A stretch of 64,000 nt of DNA from Excoecaria cochinchinensis (lineage: Eukaryota; Streptophyta; Magnoliopsida; Malpighiales; Euphorbiaceae). The notes beneath the pieces are model-generated. The model did no database searches. It saw only the letters and a program-made list of their open reading frames with translations, and was not told where the DNA came from. The translations under genes were made by a program, and so were the position numbers. Positions 44,225 to 55,600 of this stretch are shown in pieces; the stretch's first letter is position 1, and every line of letters begins with the position of its first letter. The stretch is taken from contig CANTUQ010000073.1 of assembly GCA_947683425.1 (NCBI GenBank), positions 8,962,501-9,026,500 of the forward strand. Direction: 5' to 3'.

Positions 44225-44410
44225 TCTTGAAAGCGTTAGACTCCTGTTTCCAATCAGCCCTCTCGGGTTTTCCTGATTGGATATTTTCTCTCGAGCCTCT
44301 AATTTTTGACCAGAGTGCCTTTTTTCGGTTTTCACCCTGACGAGGCGCCCAATTTTAGCAAGGCCGCCTTTTTTCGGTTTTCGACCCGCGGGGCATTTAT
44401 TCTCTTCTTT
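44225..44410. repeat. Conserved non-coding block, Tat-2 copy
   Basis: Near-identical to Tat-1 24040-24231, including gaggcgcccaattttagcaa and gttttcgacccgcggggc. Confidence 0.8.
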
Positions 44411-45575
44411 TTTTTTAGTCTTTACCATGGACCTTCTCGGGTTTGTTGAGGTTGACTGCTTCATCGAACTTGCTTCCTTTACTGTTTGTCGAAACGCTGC
44501 TTCCTGGGATAATGACTTTTCAAGAACAAACAAGTCTTCGTTTGCTGGCCTGAATTTACTTCGCTCATCTGGAATACTTGGTCTTATTTTCCTGAATACC
44601 AAATCTCACTATTTTCAGTAGGTGCTTTCTGACTTTCTTCCCGAATGATTAAGTAAATTATTTCCTGATCGATATGATTGCAATAATAACCCCATAACCT
44701 ATTTTGGTCTGATGTGTTTAGCTGCTGCAAAACTGTTTCTATGACTGTCCCAATATCGTCTGATGTGTTTAACCGCTGTAGCATCGTTCCCATGATTGCC
44801 CTTTAAGATTTAAGTGCTTCGACAAGTATTGCTTTTACCCCATGCCTCGAGGAATAAAGTGTGATACGTGTAAAGATTTTTGATTGCAAGCCCCTGCATG
44901 GGTCTCCTTCATAATCTTCTTGGCCTTTTCCTATCTAGCATCTCAACTGCATGTCATTAGCTTTCCTCTCGTACTGCACATCCTTTACATGAATGAACTG
45001 GATGGATAACTTGCGAATCAGTCTTCTGGTTCCTTTCAGTAGCCAAATAGAGTGACAAGGTGCAGGTATGTGTATACCCGCGAGATTTGGATAAAGCTTG
45101 GCCGCAAATTTTCCTTCTTTTAGCAAGCTTTGCTCAAATCCTGAAGTTTACACATACACGCACTTTTCTTTTTAACCATCGGGATGCCATTGGCCAACCT
45201 AGTTTGGCGTTGTGTTTCAAAAAGAAATTAGGTCTTGTTTCTACTTGCGGATCTCTCCTTTCAACCATTTCTACCCACTTGGGCTTGAGTCTTCTGAGCT
45301 TCTGTGGCACCTGTCCATGATTTTGGCATAGCATGCTTAGTGGCTTCATAATCATCTTCTACCATGTCTTCACTGGTCCAGGCAAAGACTTTTTTTTTTT
45401 TTTTAATTCTCTCAAGTTTCAATCTCTCTTCAAGAGTCATAACAGATGCTATCAAGATTTTCTTTGGGTTCTCCCAAGTTCTGGGATTAAACGGAATAGC
45501 ATTAATTGAATAAATGTCAATCATGATTATGCACAGTGAAATCACAAGAAACATCACACAAATAAACAAAAACAC
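44411..45575 (-). pseudogene. Tat-2 pol scraps: integrase ends and RT start
   Basis: 44420-44810 follows the C-terminal integrase region of Tat-1 (24240-24620). 44810-45050 follows 25250-25420 (integrase N-terminus/linker). 45120-45575 follows 27110-27620 (RT start; KLRRLKPKWVEMVE, ITLEERLKLERI-like). The integrase core, both RNases H, the RT catalytic half and protease are missing, and remaining frames are shifted. These read as successive internal deletions. Confidence 0.75.
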
Positions 45576-45778
45576 AAAAGCATTCCTTTTATTTCATAAA
45601 AGTAGAGTTAAAACATCATCATTAGATAGTTCAAAAATAAATAGAGCATCTAAATAGCTAACATCTTTTCTTTCTCGCCAACATGGATGCTGTAGCCGAC
45701 AATATATCAGCCCCGGGAACCATTCTCTTGCCCCATCCTTTCCTCATCAATGAGACCTTGAATAAGCTTTTTTAGAAT
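45576..45778. other. Tat-2 spacer between RT scrap and gag ORF
   Basis: Holds a diverged continuation of gag after its TGA (ILKKLIQGLIDEE on the minus strand, parallel to Tat-1 LRHKIQDLIDTK) and scraps around 45650. No intact frame. Confidence 0.55.
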
Positions 45779-47044
45779 TCAGCATCTATCAGTCTTATGC
45801 CCAGTATGCTGATGGTAGGCACAATACAAATTTGATCGGTGACTAGGGAATCCTTGGCTCTTGGCAGGTCTTGCAGGTTTCGGTTGTAGTTTCCCTTTAT
45901 CGATGAAATAGAAAAGGAGCTCAGATAAAGGCTTTTCACAAATGGTATAAGAGCCTTGAGTAGTTCCTATGTTTGGAACCTTAGCAGTCCCAACACCCCC
46001 TACGCTGTTATCGTCGAGACTTGAGCTTTCCTGATTATTACCCTTAATGATGTTGCCCCCTCCTTCAAGGGCGACCGGTTGCTTGCCAATAACAAGGTCC
46101 TGTACATGAAGCTTTGGGGTTTGGCTATCACTCCTCAGATATTTAGCGTGCCGACGACATTTCCTATGCCCTCGATTTCTGGCTGGGTTAGCTAACCATG
46201 AGCGCAGGTCCCCATCCCCTACTTGAGGAAAAGATTCGTCCATGCTGAGATGACCTTTCTGAATTGTTCTAACCGTTGATGCTTCTTTTATCCCTTGAGT
46301 GCCGGCACAGATGTCACACCTATCCGGTTGACTCCCATTCTTTAGGTCCATAGAGACTTCCTCCCGGGCGGCCAGGGTAATTGCAAGTTTAGACTTTGAA
46401 ATTTCTTCTTCGAGGACATCCATCCTTCTCTTCAGGCCCCGTGTCACTGCTAGAAGGTCATTCTCTGAAACATGCCCTTTGCCTTTTCGCTCGGGTGACA
46501 TAGCAGCGGATGACTCTCCTCTAGGTCCATTTGGTGGTAGGTGCACTTCCTTAGGCGAATCATACTCTTCTTGCAATTCGGTAAGAGCAGCAGACTGTTG
46601 TCCAGTAGATGGCACCACAACTAAATTCTCCATAATAGCCATGGTCTGAGTTTTACGATTTTTAACCCCTCGTTCTATCTCCTTTACTGCACCATCCTCT
46701 CCCTTGGGTACTTCATTCATGATAGTCCATGGAATTATTTGTTCATCCTCTTCCTCTCCCATGATATCACCCTTCACATCAAGGGTCTTCTTGTGCTCAA
46801 TAAGTGTTATTGCTCTGAGTTCAAAATCTGGCTGTTGTGCTGTAGTGAATGCTATAGGAGTCTCTTCCTTGACAGGCGATTCAAATGGTTTAACAGAAGA
46901 GGCTGTAGGCAGTTGCTTGAAATTTGATGCTACTTGAGAGGCGATATTTTCCATCATGGTTAACATCTTCCTTTCAAAATCGCCGAGCCTCTTATTTAGG
47001 TCCTGTATTGTCAACGCACCAGTCTCTTGTGGTAATTCTGCCAT
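45779..47044 (-). CDS. Tat-2 gag-like ORF, 421 residues, intact but lacking the capsid signature
   Basis: ATG 47044 to TGA 45779. Residues 1-50 (GALTIQDLNKRLGDFERKML) align with the Tat-1 gag start (VTEEVGKRIEEFEARM). Residues about 205-245 (TRGLKRRMDVLEEEISKSKL) look like a coiled coil. The C-terminus has LQPKPARPAKSQGFPSHRSN and the knuckle YCAYHQHTGHKTDRC (CX2HX4HX4C), after which the frame stops. The segment that in Tat-1 holds the capsid motif (FDGTSDPTAHI ... DWYHGL) is replaced by Ser/Gly/Thr/Asn-rich sequence with no match I can see. An open 421-codon frame in an element whose pol is in scraps is unusual. It may be a shortened gag kept by chance in a young copy or a modified protein. 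Confidence 0.7.
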   Translation of the reverse strand: MAELPQETGALTIQDLNKRLGDFERKMLTMMENIASQVASNFKQLPTASSVKPFESPVKEETPIAFTTAQQPDFELRAITLIEHKKTLDVKGDIMGEEEDEQIIPWTIMNEVPKGEDGAVKEIERGVKNRKTQTMAIMENLVVVPSTGQQSAALTELQEEYDSPKEVHLPPNGPRGESSAAMSPERKGKGHVSENDLLAVTRGLKRRMDVLEEEISKSKLAITLAAREEVSMDLKNGSQPDRCDICAGTQGIKEASTVRTIQKGHLSMDESFPQVGDGDLRSWLANPARNRGHRKCRRHAKYLRSDSQTPKLHVQDLVIGKQPVALEGGGNIIKGNNQESSSLDDNSVGGVGTAKVPNIGTTQGSYTICEKPLSELLFYFIDKGKLQPKPARPAKSQGFPSHRSNLYCAYHQHTGHKTDRC

Positions 47045-47973
47045 TGATAATTTTTAGAGAGGACTCATGGGATAAGAGTAGCTCAGAATCCCCGTCAGAC
47101 ACAAATTCTAGCAACTCAAAGAGCAAATTTGTCCTTACTAGCCGACCGTCGGAATCTCTAGTCCACTTAGATGAATCTATGATGGCTGAAAAAATTAGAT
47201 TGTTAGGATGATGCATGAATGACATATACAATGCATGATAGTGAGCTATGCAACATTTACAATCACATGCAAGCAAGTAAATCCTTCCAACCTTATTACT
47301 CCCACACACGAGGTAATGCGGTCTCTTTCCTAGGTGGGCTTAATCCATGGGTTAGCGGGGAACCCAATGGATGCGTATGGTGCTCGGTGAAGAACCGGCA
47401 TCATAACATCTCTTATCTAATGTGCAAGCGGATGGGTTATGATCGTTATGTATTTAGGCAGCCCGAACAAGTTGACATGGGCCTATCGGGGCATAAAAGC
47501 CTTTGATTAGGTGACCAATCAAATTATTTGGGTTTGTCCAATACAAAATGATCCATATAGCAAGCAAGGTATTACGGTTCATATCACCTAAGGGAAGTGT
47601 CTTTTGCCATTATATGAGCTTTGGTCAAAGGGTGGTGTTACTTTAGGGCTACCCAAGCATGGTCCCTGCACGACGGGTCTATCTCATCACAAGCGTAACG
47701 ACCGATCGGGTCACCATTTAATATACCATGATGGTACGAGGCTTGGGCTGGTGATTATCCTTAACACTTCCCTAAATTGAGTGAAAATAGGGTCGTGCTT
47801 CGGGAACGCACCGGGGCTAAAAGAGGGACCAAACTAGCATAGATCTAAGGCTCTAATGAGATGCAATGCAGTTTTGAAAGAATGTGAAATTTTTAAATTA
47901 AAACTCAATTATGATTTTTAATCAAGGTACTTTCGAATCGAAGTCTCGAGTACGTCCCCAGCGGAGTCGCCAC
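47045..47973 (-). other. Tat-2 5' leader with primer-binding site
   Basis: Primer site TGGCGACTCCGCTGGGGA is just inside the right LTR (about 47955-47972). The leader is clearly related to the Tat-1 leader. Upstream of gag, TTTTTTCAG|CCATCATAGAT resembles a 3' splice site and is matched in Tat-1. A frame IIDSSKWTRDSDGRLVR after it parallels IIDLRRWTRGPTSRLIR in Tat-1. Confidence 0.7.
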
Positions 47974-50654
47974 TGTGACGCGCGCCGGATCCCCACGGCC
48001 GCCCGCTCGACCACCCGCACGTGGGCGATCGGGGCATGTGTGGGTCCGTCAACAGCTTGCGATAAATCGCAAGTGCGTCTATGTTGGGCAACAAGGAGGT
48101 TTCATGGAGTCGCCACCCAATAGAACATTGGGAAAGTTTCTCTCGCCTCGGAGAGCCTAAGACTTGCGCATTTTATCCATATTGGGCCATGAGGCCTAGG
48201 ATTAACGTCTAAGTCTCGTGACACAAGAGGTGTCTTGGAGGATAACCTCTAGCCTCTTGAGCCCAAAGACCAGAGCAGGGTTCGGGACTTCTCATTTATT
48301 TATACCTTGATTAATATCATAATTAAGTTTTGAATTCATTGTTTCATCAACTTTCCACATAATGCAATTTTAATTTAAAGGCGCAATCATTCATATCAAA
48401 AGCGGTAAATGTAAGCAAAATCCAAAATAAAGCATTCAAAAACAAATTACAATAACACTAGGAGCGGAATACAACTCCCATTTATAAAAGTGAAATACAT
48501 GCATAAAACGGGTTATTCATTAATAGTGAGAACATTGGTCCTCGCATGCATATTTATTATGAAAAAAATTTTATGTGATGATTTATTTGGGTATGAAAAA
48601 CTAGGACATTGGTCCCCTTTTTATTTAGAAAAAGAATGTCAAGTTAATTAATAGAAACGTTTTTGTGATTTTCTTTTTAGCGTGCCTAAATAAAGAATTT
48701 TACAAGAAAATTATATGGCAAAATTAAATAAAATATTACAAATAAAGAAAATAAATAAACCAAACGAGCCTTTTTTGGACCTCCCCGATGTGCTCGCAAA
48801 AACGCCCAAGCGGAAAATGAGTTTAGACATAAAAATAAAATACAAATAAAATAATGTTAGTGATTAAATCAATTAAACATACAAAATAACGAATAACAAA
48901 TGATATGAAAAGAATGATAATGGAATCAAAAGTATTAACAAACCAAAATAAGATGAGAAACATGCATTATGTGTGATAAATGATTAAATGATGTGATGAA
49001 AATAAAATAAAACATGTTAATTAATTAGTACATGAAAATATGAACATGATAACAATGATGATGAAGATAAACGAATCAAAGAATATATAAAATGATAAAG
49101 AAAAGAATAATAGATTAAAACAATTAAAGAATGATGAAAACAATTAACTAAACAATATGATTAATTAAATATGTTCACAAATGATATAAACCATTTTCAT
49201 GGCAAAAAGATCAATTAAAATGAATTTATTAATTACATGTTAAAAATAATGATGAATTAAAGTGAAATAAATTAATTACATGTTAAAAATTAATAAACAA
49301 TCAATATTTATGTGAATAAAAATCATATCATGTATAAACAATTAAATGGAACAAATATAAAATCAATACAACAAATTGAATAGAAGAAAACAATAAATAA
49401 ATCAATAAAAATATTAAAATATACATGAATAAATTAAATAAAATAGAAATTGAAATGGAGCCAAGAATATTTACCCTCAGAATATTGGATTTGATGAAGG
49501 AAAAGTGATGATTGATTTCTTTGTTTGATGATTCACAATATTAGAGTGAAATATTATGAAAATGTTGGAATTTTATTCCAAGAAACATGAAAATAAAAAT
49601 GATCAAAAATTCTTTAAGAACAAAGAATTGATACCTTTGCCTAAAGAAATGATTTTGATCAAAAAAAGTCTTATTGATTAAAATAAAGAAAAATTGATTG
49701 AAGTTTTATCAAATAAAAATTAGATTTTGATGACAAACAATTATTTTATTTGTCTCAAAATCAATTTTTTATCAAAAAGAGATTCAAAACAAAATCAATG
49801 AAAAGAGTTTTATTGAACCCAAAATAAAAGAAGAAAAACAATTTTGAGAACAAATAATTATTCTATTTGTCTCAAAATTGAATCCAACAACAAAACTTCC
49901 TCTAAAAAATATGTTTAGAAGAAATTATGTTGGAAAAAGAATGAAACACTTGATTTTTCTTTTTGATTTTTGGTTGGGGAAAAAATCTGGAATTTTGGTG
50001 GAAGGAGAAGAAGATGAAGAGAAATTTTAGGTCTAAAAAATGTGTGGAGGTTGCCCTTGATTTCATCATAAAATATTTATAGGATAAAATAGGTTGCCCT
50101 AATTTAATTAAGAAAAAAAACCTATTTTAACCCAAAATTATTTTATTTTTAATGATAAAATCAAGTTTTATTATTTAATTACCTAAAAAAATATTTTAGA
50201 ATTTAATTTGAAGTCAAAAACCCCAAAAAAATGGGATAAAAAACGGGATTTTGGGTGAAAAAATCGGAAAAAAGGCTGAAAAAGAGGAAAAGGGTATCAG
50301 ACCATGTACCGACGGCCAGGGAGCCGTCGCTAGAGGGACGCCGCCCGTCGCTATAGAGCGACGGGGACTCACGCGGCGACCAGGCGGGCTTCCGACACTC
50401 GCGGTCCGAAAATTTTTTTTTATTTTTTTTTATTTTTTTTATTTTTTAAATTTTAAATTGACTAAAAACATCATAATTTTAAGCCCCCATTTTTCAAAAT
50501 TAATTTTTTAAATATTTTTTATTATTTTCTAATTTTTCACTCTAAAATGCAAATTTGACGAGAAAATCATCACTTTTAACCTTTTAAGCCTGTGAAGGCA
50601 ATTATCATCATTGGGTAACTTCGATCTAGGCTTACTCAGGACCCGGTGTCTACA
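47974..50654 (-). repeat. Tat-2 5' LTR (2,681 bp)
   Basis: Near-identical to 39376-42202. It lacks 154 bp of GC-rich sequence at the position 50394/50395 (gcttccg|acactcg). TATAAATA is at about 50070-50077 on the minus strand. Confidence 0.93.
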
Positions 50655-51183
50655 TAATAATAATTTAAATAGTGAGAATAAATGAATCAATTTATATAAC
50701 TATTAAGTGTTAATACATGAAATGAGAATGATAATAGTTTAATTAGAGGCAATTAAATGAGCGAACAAAGTAATTGTTTGTAATGGTACAAATTTAAATT
50801 ATGCATGCATGTTTGAATTTGTAATAGAAAATTTAGGATATGTATCCATTATTGTGCATTTTTAATGTTCAGCACGTAGTGTGATTACTGCGTGCAAATT
50901 ATAGAAAGAAAAGAAGTATTAGTGGCCGAGGTTTACTGATAATCGAAATAATATATATTCGACAGCAAGGAGAAAGGTATAGGCATGGGATGTATACAAC
51001 TGCAATTGATGAATACAAGATTGTACAGGATAGGTATATGTATTGTATGTCTATATGACAGCTACAGTGTTGCATTTGTATGATTGTTATCGTTAAAAAA
51101 AAAATTACTGAATCAGATAAGTGCATTACAGTGCAGTGTGCGACATCCGATATCCGTACCATTTACGGGTATAGAGTGCTACA
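50655..51183 (+). repeat. Del-1 LTR 2, segment 4 (3' end)
   Basis: Begins with the second TAATA copy and is collinear with LTR 1 14250-14784, ending gtatagagtgctaca, followed by the ATCCC duplication. Confidence 0.92.
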
Positions 51184-51188
51184 ATCCC

Positions 51189-51206
51189 AATCCTTCTTGG
51201 TCCTAC
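51189..51206 (-). pseudogene. 18-bp sliver of Tat-3 gag between Del-1 and Del-2
   Basis: aatccttcttggtcctac continues the Tat-3 sequence that ends at 9891; the Tat-1 counterpart is near 29887-29906 (cagccttcttttgtccttcg). Confidence 0.7.
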
Positions 51207-52676
51207 TGTAATGGTTCCGATATCGGGTTAGCCGGAAATAGTGATTTTCCGATAGTGAATAGTATTTTCGGGGTAAAAAGTACAACCGGGGTTAAAAATA
51301 TTTTATTTGACTGTTAGGAAGTATGAGTCACAGTGAGTCCGAGGTTAAAATTTAGAGTGAAATCGAGGTTAAATAGGCTTATAAAAGTCGAAAATAAGAA
51401 AAAGTAACGGTTTCGATGTGAATAGTAATTAGGTTGACTAGGGATTTGACCGGACCGTAGAGAGTGCTACGGACCTTAGAAAAATGATCTGAGAATATAG
51501 ACGTACTCATATTGATGATTAGAATCATATGATAATGAAAAATTCATATTTGGTGACACTGAAAAATTGGGTTACCAGACTGGTAAATAATTATCAGACC
51601 AAGGAATGATTTCCGATTGACCCCAAAATATTAGTGAAAGCTAATGAGTATGTGCTAAGAAATATGGAGCCATTTTTATGAGGGATAAAGTTTAGACACT
51701 ATAAAAAAGATATGATTTCGGTTGGAATAGTACTCGATTTGACCGAGGATTTAAAAATGGCAATCGATGTCCTAAATTGATGAAACTTTCCAGATAAGCT
51801 CTAAATGATATGTAGAACTTTTTGGTAGTGAAAAGTGAATTTTTTGAGAACACTGATAATTATTAAACCGGATCGATTTGATTGAACCGGACCGAAAATG
51901 GACTCCAATTAAGTTTAAAATTTGTGTATAGCCTAGTTTTTACATTATATGAATTATGGAATTGGATTTGAAGTGATTTGGAGTTGGGAAGTGAGAAAAC
52001 TATAGAAAGAGTGCATATTGGGCCTAAAAGTGCAATTGGGCTTTATAGGTTTGACTATTGGTTGGACCAATTTGGGCCACTATAAAAGCCATTAAATGAC
52101 AGAATTGTAGGTGCATAATCCTTATCCGTCAAGCCCTTCTCCTTCCTTTAGTTGGCCGAAGTCACTCCCTCCTCTTCCTCTCTCAAATTTCTTCACCCTT
52201 ACTCTAAATTCTTACTAAATCCAAGTGTCCTAGATGCAATTCAGCCCCTTTATAAGATCATAGCAACCTCTAGTGTCCATTTGATGGATTAAAAGCAAGG
52301 AAAAGCATGGATCAAACATTATGTCTCAAATTAGAGGTAAGAGATTTAGAGTGTTTCAATTTGATTTATTAGTGCTAAATGATAGATTAGGGTGTATTAA
52401 GCATGGTTATGAAGTTATATTGGATAAAAGAAAAAAATTGATGCGTGTTTCTTTGTCTCGTGTATTCGGCCATGGTGAGGAGATTGAGGGGAAGTGGCTT
52501 TTCAAGGGACAAAGGTAAGAATTGAGGAGCTTGTGAAGGCTATAGCATGGATAAAAGGTTTGTGATTACCTAATCCATGAATTTTCTTTGGAAAATTAGG
52601 GGTTTAATGTTATGTACGTATGATGACTATGTGTGATTTGCATGCATAATTGAAATTGAAATGATAAGAAAAGACT
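51207..52676 (+). repeat. Del-2 LTR A, first part
   Basis: The TATA box ctaTAAAAGcc at about 52083-52091 (its twin in LTR B at 61004-61012) is followed by a C/T-rich leader (ctccctcctcttcctctctc). Upstream lie ggaccgtagagagtgctacggacc, which contains the perfect inverted repeat CCGTAG / CTACGG (about 51456-51474), and aaccggaccg motifs at 51870-51895. The 65-codon frame at 52321 is conserved partly in LTR B but frame-broken there, so it is not called as a gene. Confidence 0.85.
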
Positions 52677-52681
52677 GTGAG

Positions 52682-55600
52682 TGTAACACCCCCACCGTCG
52701 CCCCCATTGGAAGGGCGCCGGCGGGCGCGCTACCCGACGCTCACTCACACACACACACACACATACACTAAGCAGAAGCATACATTCATACATGACATGC
52801 ATATGGAAATACAGAGGAAATTAAAACTTTAAAGGAACAATAACTGAACATACAATAACTCACATAAATACATATAATCAATTTAGCGGAAGCATAAGGC
52901 AAAAGATAAAACGAAGGAATAACTTAATATATATAAATATACAATAACATTTACATAACCCAAAATAATATTCAAAACCTTACAGATACATAAGACTACA
53001 GGAATAACAAAAATTCAAAATACAGAAGCTGACACAAAATAAAACTTCTGACTTCTACTTGGCCGACCTTGCAGATGCGCGACTCGAACAGAACCAAACC
53101 TGCCACCTGCACGGGAAGGAATCCGTGCCGAGTGATAAACGCTTAGTGGGGAGAACACACAAGAGTATGAACGGCCATTCACAATGGTCGCCAAGGCATA
53201 ACACACTCACAATGGCTAATGCGAACATTCATAACACATATATAATCAGGCTTGCATAGTAAATGCATTAATTCGAAAACTCACAACCATAACTATATAC
53301 TTGCGTTAATATAAGTCATAGCAAAAGCAATACCATACATAATACAAATATCATTATGCAGAACTATATACAATCCCTCATGCATATACTTACTGGTTTC
53401 GCCGAGGTATCAGATAGCAACACTTCACCATGCATAATCTCTTGAAAATTTACACATGCACATATCATATCAAGGTGCCCTTACCTTAGCGGAACCCGTT
53501 CACATGCAACACAATTACCAAGCAATACTACACCCAACCATCATGCACCATTAAGAGGTACTAAAACATACTTTTATCATGTCACAAGACTCATACACTA
53601 AATAAAAACCCAGTGAATAGCATCAAACCACCACACTTCCTCTGCACAACTCTAATCCATACAATATCATGCCATGAATTGCAAACACACAACAACGTAC
53701 CAAAAACACTGTGATAACTGAGTTCAAAGGAACGTATAACATATCACTACATTATGGCACATGCACTTACCGGACATCGATCCACATGCATTGCATCACA
53801 AAAGGACAACTACTCGTTCACACATTTAACCATAGTATTCAATGAAGCAAGCCAACGTACTTATACATATTAGTTAGCATGCTTACATTCCCAACTGATC
53901 AATGAAATCCATTCACAATACAATATAGGCGAAAAAGCATATAAAATTACATACTTGAGTCACATTCAAACCACTCAGACTTTCATGCTCACATTTCGAA
54001 AGATAGCTGATTCACATTACTAAAATATTACCCAAACAGTCATCAATTCTCATATTCATGTCAGACAAAGCGAACAGAATACCTACTGACTCAAAATAGT
54101 GGATAACGAGTATACGAACAGTACTTTACGGGTACCAGCCGGCCACAAGGGTACCTTACGGGTACGAATCGAAAACCTTTTTGCTTTTTAAAACATTTCA
54201 CTGAGAGGGGGATCTTAAACAAGATCCAAACACATTAAAAAGGATCGCGAGGATCCAAACACATAGAGGGTTCACGAGGAACCAAGCGGGGACCTGATCA
54301 GGGTCCAAACATTCACAAGTGCTACAGCTAAGAGACTCTATTAGGCATGCCTAACTATCCACTAGACTGACTCTCGCAGGTCATGCGTAAAACAAATCAT
54401 GTCTCACATCATGGCACATATTTTAACATATTACATTCATATAATTCATCACATTGTCCATGCATAATACATCCAATTATATTAATATGCTTCATAAAAT
54501 AGTCCAAGTATAAACCTAAGGGCATCACAAGTTCAGAATTCAAACATTGAAATCACAAGAGAAAACTCAATTTTTGAAACCAGGGAGTGTCGCGATCGCG
54601 ACGGATGTCGCGCTCACGACAGAGGCAACTTGGCCCAAGTCGCGATCACGGCAACCTTCGCGATCTCGCGAGGGAACTATACACATCTCACTGTCGCGCT
54701 CGCGACAGTGAGCTGCTAGCCCGATCTGTCGCGCTCGCGACAGAGAATCGCCCAATTCAAAACGGCAGTCAAGCGCCCTATCGCGCTCGCGACAGAGGCT
54801 CTGCTACACGGCTCGATAGCGAGCTTGGACGCGTGCGAAGGCTCCTTTCACTGGGCTCTATTGCGACCTTGCGACAGAGTCATGAATTCCAACCCTTACA
54901 CAAGAAATCTTCGGAAAACCCTAACTTCACAATACCCAAATCTCAACCCAAACATCAAAACATCCACTTACCTCATCTCCAGCAAGCCACACATCATTGA
55001 CAACATAAAACACAACACCCATACCAAGAATTCCAAATAAATCATGCCACTAACAATATCCATTTACACAATCTATAATAACATCACTATTCGTCATTCA
55101 TCTCAATCGCACCCATGTTAATATGCATTCATACATATGGTACATCATGCTTAGGTTACTCATGAGCTCAACACATATTAATACTCATCCATATGCCATC
55201 CTTTACAGAGTTATATCTATTATTAATTACTAGTTGATCACCAATCTTAATCATACTCATAGGTTTTCCCAAAGACAACTACTTATATAGTCATTTATTT
55301 ACCCTAAACATACATAATAAGCTGAGGGGAAGGTACGGGATTGATCCTGGTCAACCCAGGGCTCAAAAATAAAGAAGAAAAGGCTTAAAACAAGATATTC
55401 TGTCGCGAGGTCGCGACCCTGTCGCACTCGTGACAGAGGCTCACCTCAGGCACCTTAAATGACTGCTTAACGCCCCAGACTTATATTGCCTAAACCGACC
55501 TCTAAACCTCATTTTTAGCCAAAAATTATTAACAAATGTTCCCTAGGATGTTAGCGTTCAAATGCAACAAATTTCAGATCAAAAGGACATCTAGAACTCC

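Larger units (their letters stand above)
39376..50654 (-). mobile_element. Tat-2: Tat-lineage element with most of pol deleted, TSD TAATA
   Basis: LTRs 39376-42202 and 47974-50654, flanked by TAATA at 39371-39375 and 50655-50659. The minus-strand primer site TGGCGACTCCGCTGGGGA is next to the right LTR, and the polypurine tract CTAAACTGGGGGCAAC next to the left LTR. The two LTRs are nearly identical apart from a 154-bp block present only in the left one, so this is the youngest LTR element here. Internally: tandem repeats, PMD-gene remnant, conserved non-coding block, scraps of integrase and RT, a long gag-like ORF and a conserved leader. It probably depends on another element for its enzymes. 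Confidence 0.92.
9892..51183 (+). mobile_element. Del-1: long-LTR Ty3/gypsy (Del/Tekay-like) element, coding-less, with three nested insertions, TSD ATCCC
   Basis: LTR 1 is 9892-14784, the internal region only 14785-15083, and LTR 2 runs 15084-51183, split by Tat-1, a hAT-like element and Tat-2. The terminal 5-bp duplication ATCCC is at 9887-9891 and 51184-51188. LTRs start TGTAATGGTCC and end in TACA. The primer-binding site resembles the complement of initiator tRNA-Met (TGGTATCAG), and the internal region ends in a frame-like cgaggacgaaatttt and gggggaga polypurine tract, as is usual for Del/Tekay chromoviruses. No gag or pol remains. LTR 1 and LTR 2 differ at many scattered sites, more than the LTR pairs of Tat-1 and Tat-2, so this is an older insertion. 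Confidence 0.9.
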
